Shown one piece after another: positions 43,903 to 52,501 of a DNA stretch of 64,000 nucleotides. Position 1 is the first letter of the stretch; each line of letters starts with the position of its first letter. Both the position numbers and the translations under genes were made by a program. This stretch comes from Gardnerella piotii (GTDB taxonomy: Bacteria; Actinomycetota; Actinomycetes; Actinomycetales; Bifidobacteriaceae), in assembly GCF_003397585.1 (NCBI RefSeq), contig NZ_QJUV01000001.1, positions 248,001 through 312,000 on the forward strand, in the 5' to 3' direction. Below the pieces are notes generated by a model, which was not told where the DNA came from, did not search any database, and worked only from the letters and a program-made list of their open reading frames with translations.

Positions 43903-45693
43903 ATGAATAAACTAACAAAAAAGTGCGTTGCGGCGATTGCGTCGCTCGCGATGGCTGGCACGCTGTGCGTTGCTGGCGCCGTAACAATGGCAAGCGTTGC
44001 GTGGGGTGTGCCTAAGCCTCCATTAAAACAAGCAACTGGTGATCCTGCAGATGCGCCGTGGTGTAAGAAGAAGGATGGTGGCGCATGCGATAATCTAAAG
44101 ACCGAAGGTACTTTAACGATTAAAAAGTATAAGTACAAGGAGTCCACTGACGGCAACCACCAGGGTGATGGTCTTGATGGTGCAAAGTTTACGCTTACTA
44201 AGGTGACTAAGATTGATAATGTTGATCTTAACTACAGTGAGTTCTCCGCCTGGTCTACGATTGCTGGCGTAGTTGACAAGCTGAACCGCGGTGATGCTAC
44301 TGGCGCAAAGCTTAGTTTTGGTTCTGGTGACGGCAATGTTTATAATGCAGAAACCAAAAATGGTGGTACTGCAACAATCGCAAACCTCCCAGTTGGCTTG
44401 TACAAGGTTGTTGAAACTCCTCCTGCAGGCTATGGTGCTGCGGATATGACAGAGTTCTACATAACAATGCCTTTGATTGGGTCTATGACTTCGGCTGGTG
44501 CTACTAAGGCTACCACCTTCAATTGGAGTCCAGAAATCAGTCCAAAGAATAAGGATCTTTCTAAGAGTTTTAGCAAGAAGCTAGACGACGGTAAAGGTCA
44601 CAACTCTGTTCTTGCAAAAGATGGTACGCTTGACTACACAATTAAAGCAAAGGTAAACCGCACTAAGTCTGGCGATTTAACTAAAGACGACATCAGTGGC
44701 TTTGCCGTGTTTGATGATTTTCCTACTGCTGCATTTGGAACAAATGTTGAGAGCAGTGCTGTTAAGTCTGTGAGTTTTGGTGATGGTGATGATGCTGAAC
44801 TTACTTCAAATACTGACTATGAAGTTTCTATCGTGAAAGCTAGCTCTGAAGCCGACGGCAAGAATCTTGAATCTGGCCGAAATCGTATCTTAGTTAAGTT
44901 CAAGGATCCTGGCTTAACGAAGATTGCCACTAAACTGAACGGAGCAAAAAATGGAGATCCTGACGTAAAGGTGAACATTGAGCTTACGCTTAGCGATGAA
45001 TACAAGAACGGCAATGCTCCTGCTAAGGATCAAAAGAGTACAGAAAATACTACAGTCGTAAATAAGTCTGGTTTCTTCCCAGCAAGCCCTAAGGGCACAC
45101 CAGATGCAAATAAGCCAGACCCAATTGTTTCTGGTGATGATGAAGGCACTTCTACTGTTAAGTACGGCTGGTTTGACGTGTTCAAGTACGATGCAGCAGA
45201 CGAAGGCAAGGATACCAAGACTGGCCTTAAGGGTGCTGAGTTTAGGCTTTTCAACACCAAGGAGAAGGCGGAAACTTGCGCTCAGGCACTTACTGTTGAG
45301 AAAACTAGCGTTGATAGTATTACTAATTGCAACGCTGCTTCTTCTACGTTTAAGGGTGATGAGGCTACAACTCAAGAAACTACTGGTAAATTGAATGCGC
45401 CTGTTAAGGTTCAAGCTGGCACAAACATTTACCTTGTTGAGGTTAAAGCTCCAGAAGGCTACATTCGCTTGCCTAAAGTTAAGGCTGTGAATGTAAAAGA
45501 AGGTGAGACCACAACTGTAGAGTTCTCTAACACAAAGAAGAGCTCTGAAAGCAATTGGGCGTGGTTCAACCTTCCTGCAACTGGTGCTACTGGTGTGATT
45601 ATTTTCGCGCTTGCTGGCATGGGCTTGATTGCAGCAAGCGTGTTCCTCTACATGCGCAATCGCAAAGAAGAAGAACAGCAGGCAAAAGCCTGA
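43903..45693 (+). CDS. Major pilin (sortase-dependent, isopeptide-forming backbone)
   Basis: A 596-residue LPXTG pilin of the SpaA/SpaH type. The signal peptide (KKCVAAIASLAMAGTLCVAGAVTMASVAWG) is split by an Ala-rich stretch. A pilin-type motif is present at WSPEISPKNK, with candidate cross-link Lys at about residue 215. Two E-box-like motifs are KVVETPPAGY and YLVEVKAPEGY. A Cna-type domain begins YGWFDVFKYDA. The C-terminal sorting signal is LPATG at 557-561, a hydrophobic helix and RNRKEEEQQAKA. AAAGGAGA precedes ATG 43903. The sortase downstream would polymerise it through the pilin Lys. This is the probable pilus shaft. Confidence 0.93.
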   Translation: MNKLTKKCVAAIASLAMAGTLCVAGAVTMASVAWGVPKPPLKQATGDPADAPWCKKKDGGACDNLKTEGTLTIKKYKYKESTDGNHQGDGLDGAKFTLTKVTKIDNVDLNYSEFSAWSTIAGVVDKLNRGDATGAKLSFGSGDGNVYNAETKNGGTATIANLPVGLYKVVETPPAGYGAADMTEFYITMPLIGSMTSAGATKATTFNWSPEISPKNKDLSKSFSKKLDDGKGHNSVLAKDGTLDYTIKAKVNRTKSGDLTKDDISGFAVFDDFPTAAFGTNVESSAVKSVSFGDGDDAELTSNTDYEVSIVKASSEADGKNLESGRNRILVKFKDPGLTKIATKLNGAKNGDPDVKVNIELTLSDEYKNGNAPAKDQKSTENTTVVNKSGFFPASPKGTPDANKPDPIVSGDDEGTSTVKYGWFDVFKYDAADEGKDTKTGLKGAEFRLFNTKEKAETCAQALTVEKTSVDSITNCNAASSTFKGDEATTQETTGKLNAPVKVQAGTNIYLVEVKAPEGYIRLPKVKAVNVKEGETTTVEFSNTKKSSESNWAWFNLPATGATGVIIFALAGMGLIAASVFLYMRNRKEEEQQAKA

Positions 45694-45737
45694 TTGGCTT
45701 AGATAACCAGCGTTGATTAAACGTTCGGTTTAGCGTT

Positions 45738-45851
45738 AAAAAGATTTAGGCACTTTGTACCAGAAGACACGCCGCAGCGTTTGAAACAAAATGCATTGAG
45801 TATTTTGTTTCTACGCTGGCGCGCTCTGGTACAAAGTGCTCTAATCTTTTT
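45738..45851. repeat. 114-bp long inverted repeat after the pilin gene
   Basis: The outer arms AAAAAGATT...CACTTTGTACCAGA and TCTGGTACAAAGTG...AATCTTTTT pair almost completely; inner arms (AGCGTTTGAAACAAAAT with ATTTTGTTTCTACGCT) continue the hairpin around a short loop. The right end is T-rich, so it could terminate the pilin transcript. The TTTGTACC/GGTACAAA core recalls the 33-nt family. Confidence 0.85.
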
Positions 45852-45885
45852 GCCCGCTATGCAGATTGCGCAAATACGCCAAACT

Positions 45886-45909
45886 AGGTAGAGATTCGAG
45901 ATTTTTCGC
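45886..45909. repeat. 24-nt dispersed repeat, second copy
   Basis: Identical to 37327-37350 (core GTAGAGATTCGAGATTTTTC). Preceded in both places by a C(A/G)CCAA-like stretch. Confidence 0.8.
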
Positions 45910-45942
45910 CGCTATCGAGGCGTGCCGTTCGCGCGGTCTGAG

Positions 45943-46076
45943 CGCTATTCCTTACGGCTATTAGTAGCCGTAAGGCTGATTTGGCATGTAAAGTCCACTG
46001 GACTTTACATTTGAGCCAAATCACGCTTTGAAGGAGCTTGAAATGCGTTATGCAATTTCAAGCTCAGTCAAAGCGC
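45943..46076. repeat. 134-bp palindromic element, copy B
   Basis: Matches 25366-25499 with three differences. Its first hairpin is perfect here (CCTTACGGCTA/TAGCCGTAAGG). It lies between the pilin and sortase genes, and its third hairpin contains ATG 46028 and ATG 46043, so a sortase start there would be translated from repeat DNA. Confidence 0.88.
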
Positions 46077-46108
46077 CCATGCAAGTAGATTCGCGCATTG
46101 GAGTAGGA

Positions 46109-46996
46109 ATGAAAGCTAAGAAAAAGAAAAGCCCTTTGCGTCGAGCGCTAGAGCCAGTGGTCTTGGCAGTCGCCGCAATCCTATGTTTTACGTACCCAGT
46201 GGCATCTACGCTTTGGAACAATCACGCTTCGAAGCAGCTTTCTGCAATTTACGACAAGCTTAGTCGCGAGCAGCCTAAAGATGCGCGTGCGATTAGCTTA
46301 GATAAGGCTCGCAAGTATAACGCGCATCGCAGCGCGATTTTTACGGCGGATCCGTATAACGGAACGGAAGATTTTAAGAAAACACCCGAGTATAAAAAGT
46401 ATGATAGCGTGCTGGATGAGCCAATGGGCATTATGGGAATCGTGAAAATCCCGAAGATTGGCGTTAAGCTGCCGATTTATCACGGCAGTTCGCAAGATGT
46501 TTTAGCGTACGGCGCGGGTCACCTATATGGCACGGATTTGCCAGTAGGCGGCAAAAACAGGCATTCGGTTATTACGGCGCACACGGGTTTGCCGCATGCC
46601 ACTATGTTTGACGACTTAATTTACCTTAAAAAAGGCGATTTTTTCTATTTGGATATTCAAGGCGAAACCTTAAGATACAAGGTGTTTCGCATTAGCGTTG
46701 TAGAACCTAACGACATCAGCTTGTTGCAGCGCGAGAAGGGGCGTGATTTGGTGACTTTACTCACTTGCACGCCGTACGGTGTGAACTCGCAAAGGCTGCT
46801 GGTAACGGGGTATCGCGTGCTGCCCGATCTTGTTAAGGCGCCAGACGACAAGTTGCAGTGGCCGCTTTGGATGACGCTGTTTGTTATTGCGCTTGTTGGG
46901 TGCGCGGTGATTCTTGCGACTATGGTTGTTACAGATGCTAAAAGAAAGCGCGGCAAGCTTGATTTACACGCTAAGCATTTATCGATTCTTGCTTAA
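46109..46996 (+). CDS. Class C sortase (pilin polymerase)
   Basis: A 295-residue membrane-bound transpeptidase that links pilin subunits. N-terminal TM (VVLAVAAILCFTYPVASTLW); a lid-like ADPYNGT segment typical of class C sortases; catalytic His at about 158 in VITAHTGL; catalytic Cys at about 220 in LLTCTPYG; Arg in SQRLLVTGYR; and a C-terminal TM (LFVIALVGCAVILATMVV) with a basic end. ATG 46109 has GGAGTAGGA upstream. The longer frame from 46028 starts inside the 134-bp repeat, so it is probably not the natural start. The substrate is expected to be the LPATG pilin upstream and the LPHTG protein. Confidence 0.93.
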   Translation: MKAKKKKSPLRRALEPVVLAVAAILCFTYPVASTLWNNHASKQLSAIYDKLSREQPKDARAISLDKARKYNAHRSAIFTADPYNGTEDFKKTPEYKKYDSVLDEPMGIMGIVKIPKIGVKLPIYHGSSQDVLAYGAGHLYGTDLPVGGKNRHSVITAHTGLPHATMFDDLIYLKKGDFFYLDIQGETLRYKVFRISVVEPNDISLLQREKGRDLVTLLTCTPYGVNSQRLLVTGYRVLPDLVKAPDDKLQWPLWMTLFVIALVGCAVILATMVVTDAKRKRGKLDLHAKHLSILA

Positions 46997-47007
46997 ATCT
47001 GCTTTAT

Positions 47008-47058
47008 TTTCCGCTTTTTGTACCATATTTTACCCAAATCACGTACAAAAAGCGGAAA
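47008..47058. repeat. 33-nt palindromic element, copy 4, with extended arms
   Basis: Core 47017-47049. Here the inverted arms extend to 16 perfect bp (TTTCCGCTTTTTGTAC at 47008-47023, GTACAAAAAGCGGAAA at 47043-47058), the most symmetric copy. Confidence 0.85.
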
Positions 47059-47070
47059 TAGTCGACGCAT

Positions 47071-47103
47071 TTTGTACCATATTTGACCCAAATCACGTAC
47101 ATT
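47071..47103. repeat. 33-nt palindromic element, copy 5
   Basis: Starts TTTGTACC; the right arm is GTACATT instead of GTACAAA. It lies 54 nt (start to start) after copy 4, so two copies stand in tandem upstream of the FHA operon. Confidence 0.8.
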
Positions 47104-47194
47104 TTCGGGAAAGATTGCGCAATCGCCATTAGCGCAATATACACAAAGCATGACACAATAGTGTGTAGTGTGTTTTTTGAAGGGAGCAGGTTCC

Positions 47195-48613
47195 GTGAGT
47201 GTTCAACAAACCTTGCAGCGCTGGATGATTACGGTAGGTGGAGTGGAGCAGGCACGCGTTGGCGCGGGTCAGTCTGTGGAGATTGGCAGGAAGCCTATAC
47301 GCCCTTTGCGCGAAGATGGTTTTATGCGCGTAGACGTTGTAGACAATAAGCGCTCTATGTCTAAAAGGCACGCGCTTTTTATTGTTGATGCAAGCGGCGC
47401 GGCTACGATTCGCGATTTAAACTCTACAAACGGAACTTACTTGGTTAGCGAAAGCGGCGACTTGCTGCGACTAGACCCAGGCGTTGATTTCCACATGCCA
47501 GACAGCATTGTTCGCATGCAATTTGGCGACGTTCCAGTTGATTTTGTGCGCATTGAAGAAAAGGCGCCGCAGGGAAGTGATGCGGGTGCGCAGCCAGTGC
47601 GCGATTTGTTCTCTTACGCGCCAGATAATGATATTAAGGAGCCAGACGCTGCGGATTTGTCGGTAGATGATATTCTTGACATTCGCGCGGGGGAGCCAAC
47701 GGGAGTGTTCCATGCGCAGTCGGTTTCGCGGCCTGATTTGGTTTGGGATAGTCAAAAGCGGCTTAATGATGCTGCTGCGGCGGATGACCTTGGTAGTGCT
47801 TCGGCGGCGGATGCTGGTGCGGATGCGGATGATAATGCGGATAATAATTCTGCTGTAACTTCTGCTGAGCCTTCAAGTGTTGCGCCTTCAAGTGTTGCGG
47901 ATGTTGCAAGCGTTCTAGATGTTGCAAGCGTTGCAGAAAGCGTTGCAGAGCAAATTAAGCCTGTTATTGCAGGTCAGGTTGTTTTGCCTGTTGTTCGAGA
48001 TGAGTTTAAATCGCCTGTGGAACCGCGCAATTTATTTGACGATGCTGCAAATAACGATGTATCTAGTAACGATGTTGCTAGTAATGATGTATCTAGTAAC
48101 GATGTTGCTAGTAATGATGTTGATAGTAACAATGATGCTAGTAACGATGCTGCTACTAACGATTCTGTAGATAATGATGTATCTACTAACGATGCTGTTA
48201 CTAACAATGATGCTACTAACGATGATGCTAGCGATGTAAGCAATTCTAGCAATGTAAGTGACGCTAACAACATAAGCGATGTAAGCGCTACAATCGCAAG
48301 CGATTCCGCGCAATTTACACCAGCTTTTGAGCCAGGATCCGTGTTTGAAAAAGTTTCAAATGGCGAATTTAGCGCTCGCAAAGAAGTGGTTTCCGCTGGA
48401 GGATTTACATCGGAAGAAGCGCAAAAAACAGACGATTTTGCCGAGCAATTTGAGATGGCAAAGTACCAAGAGTTGCTGCCATTCTTGGCAATGAACACAA
48501 ATTTGTACGACGATTTGTATGCGTGGCTTTCGGCGCAGGGGAACGCAGACGTGGATCAAGCGTTGGCGCAAAATAGCGGATACAGCGCGTATCGCAATGC
48601 AATCGGCTTGTAA
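47195..48613 (+). CDS. FHA-domain protein with Asn/Asp/Ser/Val repeat region
   Basis: A 472-residue protein. N-terminal FHA domain, about residues 10-120, has VEIGRKP, SMSKRHALFIV and IRDLNSTNGTYL, the phosphothreonine-binding core. The middle (about residues 205-370) is low complexity, including repeats of SNDVA/SNDVS-type pentapeptides encoded by a degenerate array at about 48050-48230. The C-terminus (EQFEMAKYQELLPFLAMNTNLYDDLYAWLSAQGN...) looks globular and resembles a small conserved helical module. GTG 47195 follows GGGAG. It ends 18 nt before the helicase-like gene. It may link phospho-signalling (the kinase at 12029 is a possible writer) to that protein. Confidence 0.82.
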   Translation: MSVQQTLQRWMITVGGVEQARVGAGQSVEIGRKPIRPLREDGFMRVDVVDNKRSMSKRHALFIVDASGAATIRDLNSTNGTYLVSESGDLLRLDPGVDFHMPDSIVRMQFGDVPVDFVRIEEKAPQGSDAGAQPVRDLFSYAPDNDIKEPDAADLSVDDILDIRAGEPTGVFHAQSVSRPDLVWDSQKRLNDAAAADDLGSASAADAGADADDNADNNSAVTSAEPSSVAPSSVADVASVLDVASVAESVAEQIKPVIAGQVVLPVVRDEFKSPVEPRNLFDDAANNDVSSNDVASNDVSSNDVASNDVDSNNDASNDAATNDSVDNDVSTNDAVTNNDATNDDASDVSNSSNVSDANNISDVSATIASDSAQFTPAFEPGSVFEKVSNGEFSARKEVVSAGGFTSEEAQKTDDFAEQFEMAKYQELLPFLAMNTNLYDDLYAWLSAQGNADVDQALAQNSGYSAYRNAIGL

Positions 48614-48631
48614 ACAAGGGAGTTGAGTAGT

Positions 48632-51600
48632 ATGAGCGATAATCAAAATGACTTTATGCACAGCCAGCAAGGCCAGGCAAGTCAGTTAAGCCAGCAAAAT
48701 CAGCAAAATCTTTCAGACAAGCCAGACCAGGCAGACCAGGCTGCGCCTAGCCAATCTGCACAATCTTTGCGCGCCGAGAAGCTCGAGCGCATGAATAAAT
48801 GGTATGAAAAATACAAGTCGCAGCTTGCTCCATCTCCGCTAGAAGACATAACAAAACTTTGTGCGCAACTAGAGTTGACTCACGCGCATCCTTCGGGAAT
48901 CGCTCAGCTGTTTGCCAGTGGAAAGGCCGCTCTTCAAGCGCTTTTCCGTGATTCGGGAATGCTGCGCGCGGCAGGTAGAAGGCTAGACAGAGTTTTTGAA
49001 GACAGAGACAACAAAGCGCACGAAAATGGCGTTTCGGAGCTTTCGCTTGTTGTTGGAGTTGCGTCTTGGAGTGGAAATCATGTGCCAGTTTTAACATACC
49101 CAGTACGCGTTTTGCGAGAAGCTGGAAAAGACGAGACGGCTGCAACGATTTACTTTTCGGGAAACGTTCGCCTAAACCACGCTCTTGTTCTTAGATTGCA
49201 AGAAAGAGGCGTACACCTTAGCGAAGACGCGCTTTTTGATGGCTCAAACTACCAGAGCGGCACGCCAGAAACATCCGCAGTTTTTGACGCGATTTGTGCT
49301 GCTGCGCAAAGAGTCTTCCCAGATTTCGACATTGAGCGAGATATTGTGCTCGGTTGTTTTACGGACTCGGGATCTAGATTCTTAGCAGAAAGCGGCCAGA
49401 TTTTGCGCGCGCTTAAGATGGGGAACGTTGGAAATACAATGATTGACGCGATTGCGGGAGATGATATTGCCGTTGAATCGCTGGGTGCAAAAGCTACTTC
49501 CGACTATTCTCCACTAGATGCAGACCCACACTACGAATACGAAGTTGGCGATGTTAGTAACGCTGTGCGATACGCTGCAGGAATGGCGGCAAATGGCTCT
49601 TCTTTGGCAATAGACGCAGATGCTGGATGTGATTCCGCTTTAATCGCAGCTGCAATCTCTTCGCGCTGCGTTCTTGCAGGAAAGTCCGTTTTGTACGTTC
49701 CAAACGTTATGGAGCAGCAGCGCAGATTCCGCCACGCTCTTAGCGCAAACGAGATTTCTTCTCTTTCTCTAGACGTTTCGGATTCGCATCTTGCAAAGCA
49801 CGTTGATGCGCAGCTTATAGCGGCCGTTGGGTCTCGCCAAAGCGTTGCTTCTAGCCGCTTTGAGCAAGTTTGCGACGAGCTTGTTGGCGTTAAAACGCGA
49901 TTAAACCGCTACTTGGGAGATTTGCACGGAGTAAACGAGCGATGGGGCGTATCCGCTTATCAGACGATGCAAAATCTTGCAGGAATCGCCATGCTGCCTA
50001 CGCATCCTTGCACGCATGTTCGTCTTAGTGTAGATGCTGCGCGCTCGCTTTCTGGTCATTTAGACGAGTGGGCGCAAAAGCTGCACGAGGTAGATTCTCT
50101 TGGTGAATTTACTACTAATGCCGAAGATACGCCGTGGTTTGGTGCTTCGCTGTTTAGCGAGAACGAGGCTGTAACAGTGTATCAGCGCGTTGTAGACGTT
50201 CTTACAAAGCTTTTGCCAGCCGCGCGCGAGCACGTTAAGTCAACTGTGCAAAATTGCGGTTTCCCTATTCCTTCTACGGCGCGAGAATGGGGTAGGCAGG
50301 TTACGGTTCTAAAGAATCTTCGCCGCGTTTTAGACGTTTTCCAGCCAGATATTTTTGAGCGCGATCTTAACGCAATGATTGAAGCGAGCAAACCTAAAGC
50401 TGTTCGCAAGCGCGAAGGCACGCCAATGGGCTTTTGGGAGCGCAGGCATCATATTAAAGAAGCGCGCAGCCTTTTGCGTGTTGGTGCAAAGGTAGACGAT
50501 CTTCACGAAGCGTTAAAGATTGTTGCCGCGCAAGCTGCGCAATGGCGTACTTTTGTGCCTCATGGTGGTTGGCCAGTATTGCCTCCTAAGCTAGACGAAA
50601 TCGTTAGCACGCAGGAGCTTTTAGACCGTAATCTTGTAGCGCTTAACGCTGTGCTTTCTACAACGCGCCTTGGCGCAGACCTTGAAAACATTGAGTTTAC
50701 TAAGCTTGACGAGCGCTTACAAGCTTTGCACGATAGTCGCGAATCCTTAGATACGCTACCAGGTAGGTGTGTTATTGAGCGTGAATTGCGCGGCGTTGGT
50801 TTAGAAGATCTTGTTTGCGACTTGCGTAGGCGTAAAGTTACGGGCCAGGCCTTAGATGGCGAGCTTCATCTAGCTTGGTGGACTACCGTTTTTGAAGATA
50901 TTGTTAATTCTTCCGAGATTATATCTAATCAAGACGGTTCCGCGTTGCAAGACGCTTCCGATCGTTTTGTGCAAGTAGACACAGAGCACGTGCGTTCCGT
51001 AGGGCCAATGGTCCAGCAAGAAGCACTTAAAAAGCTTTGCGACTTGCTTTTTGCGCGTTCTCAAGAGGCAAATCAGCTTCACACTGCTCTTGCAAGCAAT
51101 GGTTCGGGTGTAACTTTTGCTAAGTTGATGAACTCCTACCCAGATTTGCTGCTTGCTGCTAAGCCGATTCTTGTTGCAATGCCGTCTACTTTAACTATGA
51201 TGACTGAGTTTAAGCCGATTGTAGACGTTGTGATTATTGATTCTGCAGAACATATTAACAACATTGAGCTGCTTAGCATTCTTGCGCGCGCACGCCAAGT
51301 CGTTGTTATTGCGCACAAGCAAACTGTTAGCTCGCAAAGCGTAAGTGACCTTATTAGTGTTTTGCCTACTGTTTGCGTTAAGTCGCGAGCAACCAGGCGT
51401 TCCGCGTATCTTGCCGATTTCCTTGAAAATCACGGCTACGGCGTGCTTAGACACGATGTTCCTGTAGAAAAAATGCAAGGCAATGTTAAGCTTCATCAAG
51501 TAGAAGCCGCTGGCGTTCCAGTTATGGCAACTGGTCTTATTGAAAGCAGCCAGCGCGAGATTGACGAAGTTGTGTCTTTGATTAAGCAGCGCGCTAAGAC

Positions 51601-52501
51601 TTTTAGCGTTGTTCCTTCTAGTTACGTGCTTGCAGTTGTGACTCTTACAAGCGTGTTTAGAAACAGGCTTGGAGCGGAGCTTAAGGCGTTGGCTGTTAAA
51701 GACGAAAATATGGGTAGATTCCTTAGGCATGTACGACTTGTAAGCGTAAATGAAGCTGTTGGTGCATATGCAACGGATGTTATTCTTTCGCTGTGCTACG
51801 CAAAGACTTCGCACGGAAGGCTTTTGCAGCAGTTTGGAGTTTTGGAAGAAGAGGGCGGAAAGTCCATGCTTCTTGACTCCTTGGCTTTGGCTCGCAGAAA
51901 CTTGGACATTGTTTGCGCATTTAAGTCTAGCGATATGGAAGATGATCGTTTGCATCAAGACGGACCTAAGCTTCTTAAGGATTTGCTTACTTGGGCGCAG
52001 AATTTGGACGATGATCCAGTTGATAAAGTAAATACAGCGGTTGCTGGCGATTCTAGCGATGCTGGAGATGCTGGAGACGCTAGAGACGCTGGAGATACTG
52101 GAGACGAGGGTAGCGAGGTCGAGCCTACTAAATCGCAAGCTGCTGGCGATTTTTCCGCAAACGGCTTTAGCAACGTTTTGTTTGCTGATTTGGCAGAACG
52201 AATTCGCTCTCGCGGCCTTAATGTTGCAGTAAACTACGGTTTTAGTGAAGATCATAGTATTCCTCTTGTTGTTGGCTTGCCAGATAAGCCGTTTGCTTTG
52301 GCTGTTCTAACCGACGACGCGAGTTTTATGAGCCTTGAGTCTACTCGTGAGCGCAATCGCATACTCGCTCAAGATTTGGAATATCTTGGCTGGTCTGTTA
52401 TGAACGTTTGGAGCGTTGGAGCATTCGTTAATCCCGAAAAAGAAGTTGAGCGAATTGTTTCTAGAATTGGCGAGCTTTATAAAAGCGGCGAGCAGCAATG
52501 A
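48632..52501 (+). CDS. Superfamily 1 helicase-like protein with degenerate motifs and nuclease-like C-terminus
   Basis: A 1289-residue protein. By layout it follows Upf1/DUF4011-type SF1 helicases. The expected Walker A is IDADAGCDSALI (about residue 327-338), lacking GKT/S. Motif II reads VVIIDSAEHIN (about 865) instead of DEAS; motif III is VVVIAHKQTV instead of GDxxQL; the motif VI region is SLALARRNLDIV (about 1083) instead of an LTRAR form. The C-terminal 90 residues (RERNRILAQDLEYLGWSVMNVWS...) resemble the Vsr/REase-like module found behind such helicases. The N-terminus is Gln/Ser-rich. ATPase activity is doubtful. ATG 48632 follows GGGAG; upstream FHA gene, downstream small gene overlapping by ATGA. 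Confidence 0.78.
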   Translation: MSDNQNDFMHSQQGQASQLSQQNQQNLSDKPDQADQAAPSQSAQSLRAEKLERMNKWYEKYKSQLAPSPLEDITKLCAQLELTHAHPSGIAQLFASGKAALQALFRDSGMLRAAGRRLDRVFEDRDNKAHENGVSELSLVVGVASWSGNHVPVLTYPVRVLREAGKDETAATIYFSGNVRLNHALVLRLQERGVHLSEDALFDGSNYQSGTPETSAVFDAICAAAQRVFPDFDIERDIVLGCFTDSGSRFLAESGQILRALKMGNVGNTMIDAIAGDDIAVESLGAKATSDYSPLDADPHYEYEVGDVSNAVRYAAGMAANGSSLAIDADAGCDSALIAAAISSRCVLAGKSVLYVPNVMEQQRRFRHALSANEISSLSLDVSDSHLAKHVDAQLIAAVGSRQSVASSRFEQVCDELVGVKTRLNRYLGDLHGVNERWGVSAYQTMQNLAGIAMLPTHPCTHVRLSVDAARSLSGHLDEWAQKLHEVDSLGEFTTNAEDTPWFGASLFSENEAVTVYQRVVDVLTKLLPAAREHVKSTVQNCGFPIPSTAREWGRQVTVLKNLRRVLDVFQPDIFERDLNAMIEASKPKAVRKREGTPMGFWERRHHIKEARSLLRVGAKVDDLHEALKIVAAQAAQWRTFVPHGGWPVLPPKLDEIVSTQELLDRNLVALNAVLSTTRLGADLENIEFTKLDERLQALHDSRESLDTLPGRCVIERELRGVGLEDLVCDLRRRKVTGQALDGELHLAWWTTVFEDIVNSSEIISNQDGSALQDASDRFVQVDTEHVRSVGPMVQQEALKKLCDLLFARSQEANQLHTALASNGSGVTFAKLMNSYPDLLLAAKPILVAMPSTLTMMTEFKPIVDVVIIDSAEHINNIELLSILARARQVVVIAHKQTVSSQSVSDLISVLPTVCVKSRATRRSAYLADFLENHGYGVLRHDVPVEKMQGNVKLHQVEAAGVPVMATGLIESSQREIDEVVSLIKQRAKTFSVVPSSYVLAVVTLTSVFRNRLGAELKALAVKDENMGRFLRHVRLVSVNEAVGAYATDVILSLCYAKTSHGRLLQQFGVLEEEGGKSMLLDSLALARRNLDIVCAFKSSDMEDDRLHQDGPKLLKDLLTWAQNLDDDPVDKVNTAVAGDSSDAGDAGDARDAGDTGDEGSEVEPTKSQAAGDFSANGFSNVLFADLAERIRSRGLNVAVNYGFSEDHSIPLVVGLPDKPFALAVLTDDASFMSLESTRERNRILAQDLEYLGWSVMNVWSVGAFVNPEKEVERIVSRIGELYKSGEQQ

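Noticed and set aside
46028..46108. N-terminal extension of the sortase frame
   Set aside because: It is encoded by the 134-bp repeat that also occurs at 25366; ATG 46109 has a better ribosome-binding site and begins the sortase proper.
51191..52255. 354-codon minus-strand frame opposite the helicase-like gene
   Set aside because: The plus-strand frame is continuous over 3.9 kb with family-like motifs; the reverse frame has no motif or start site.
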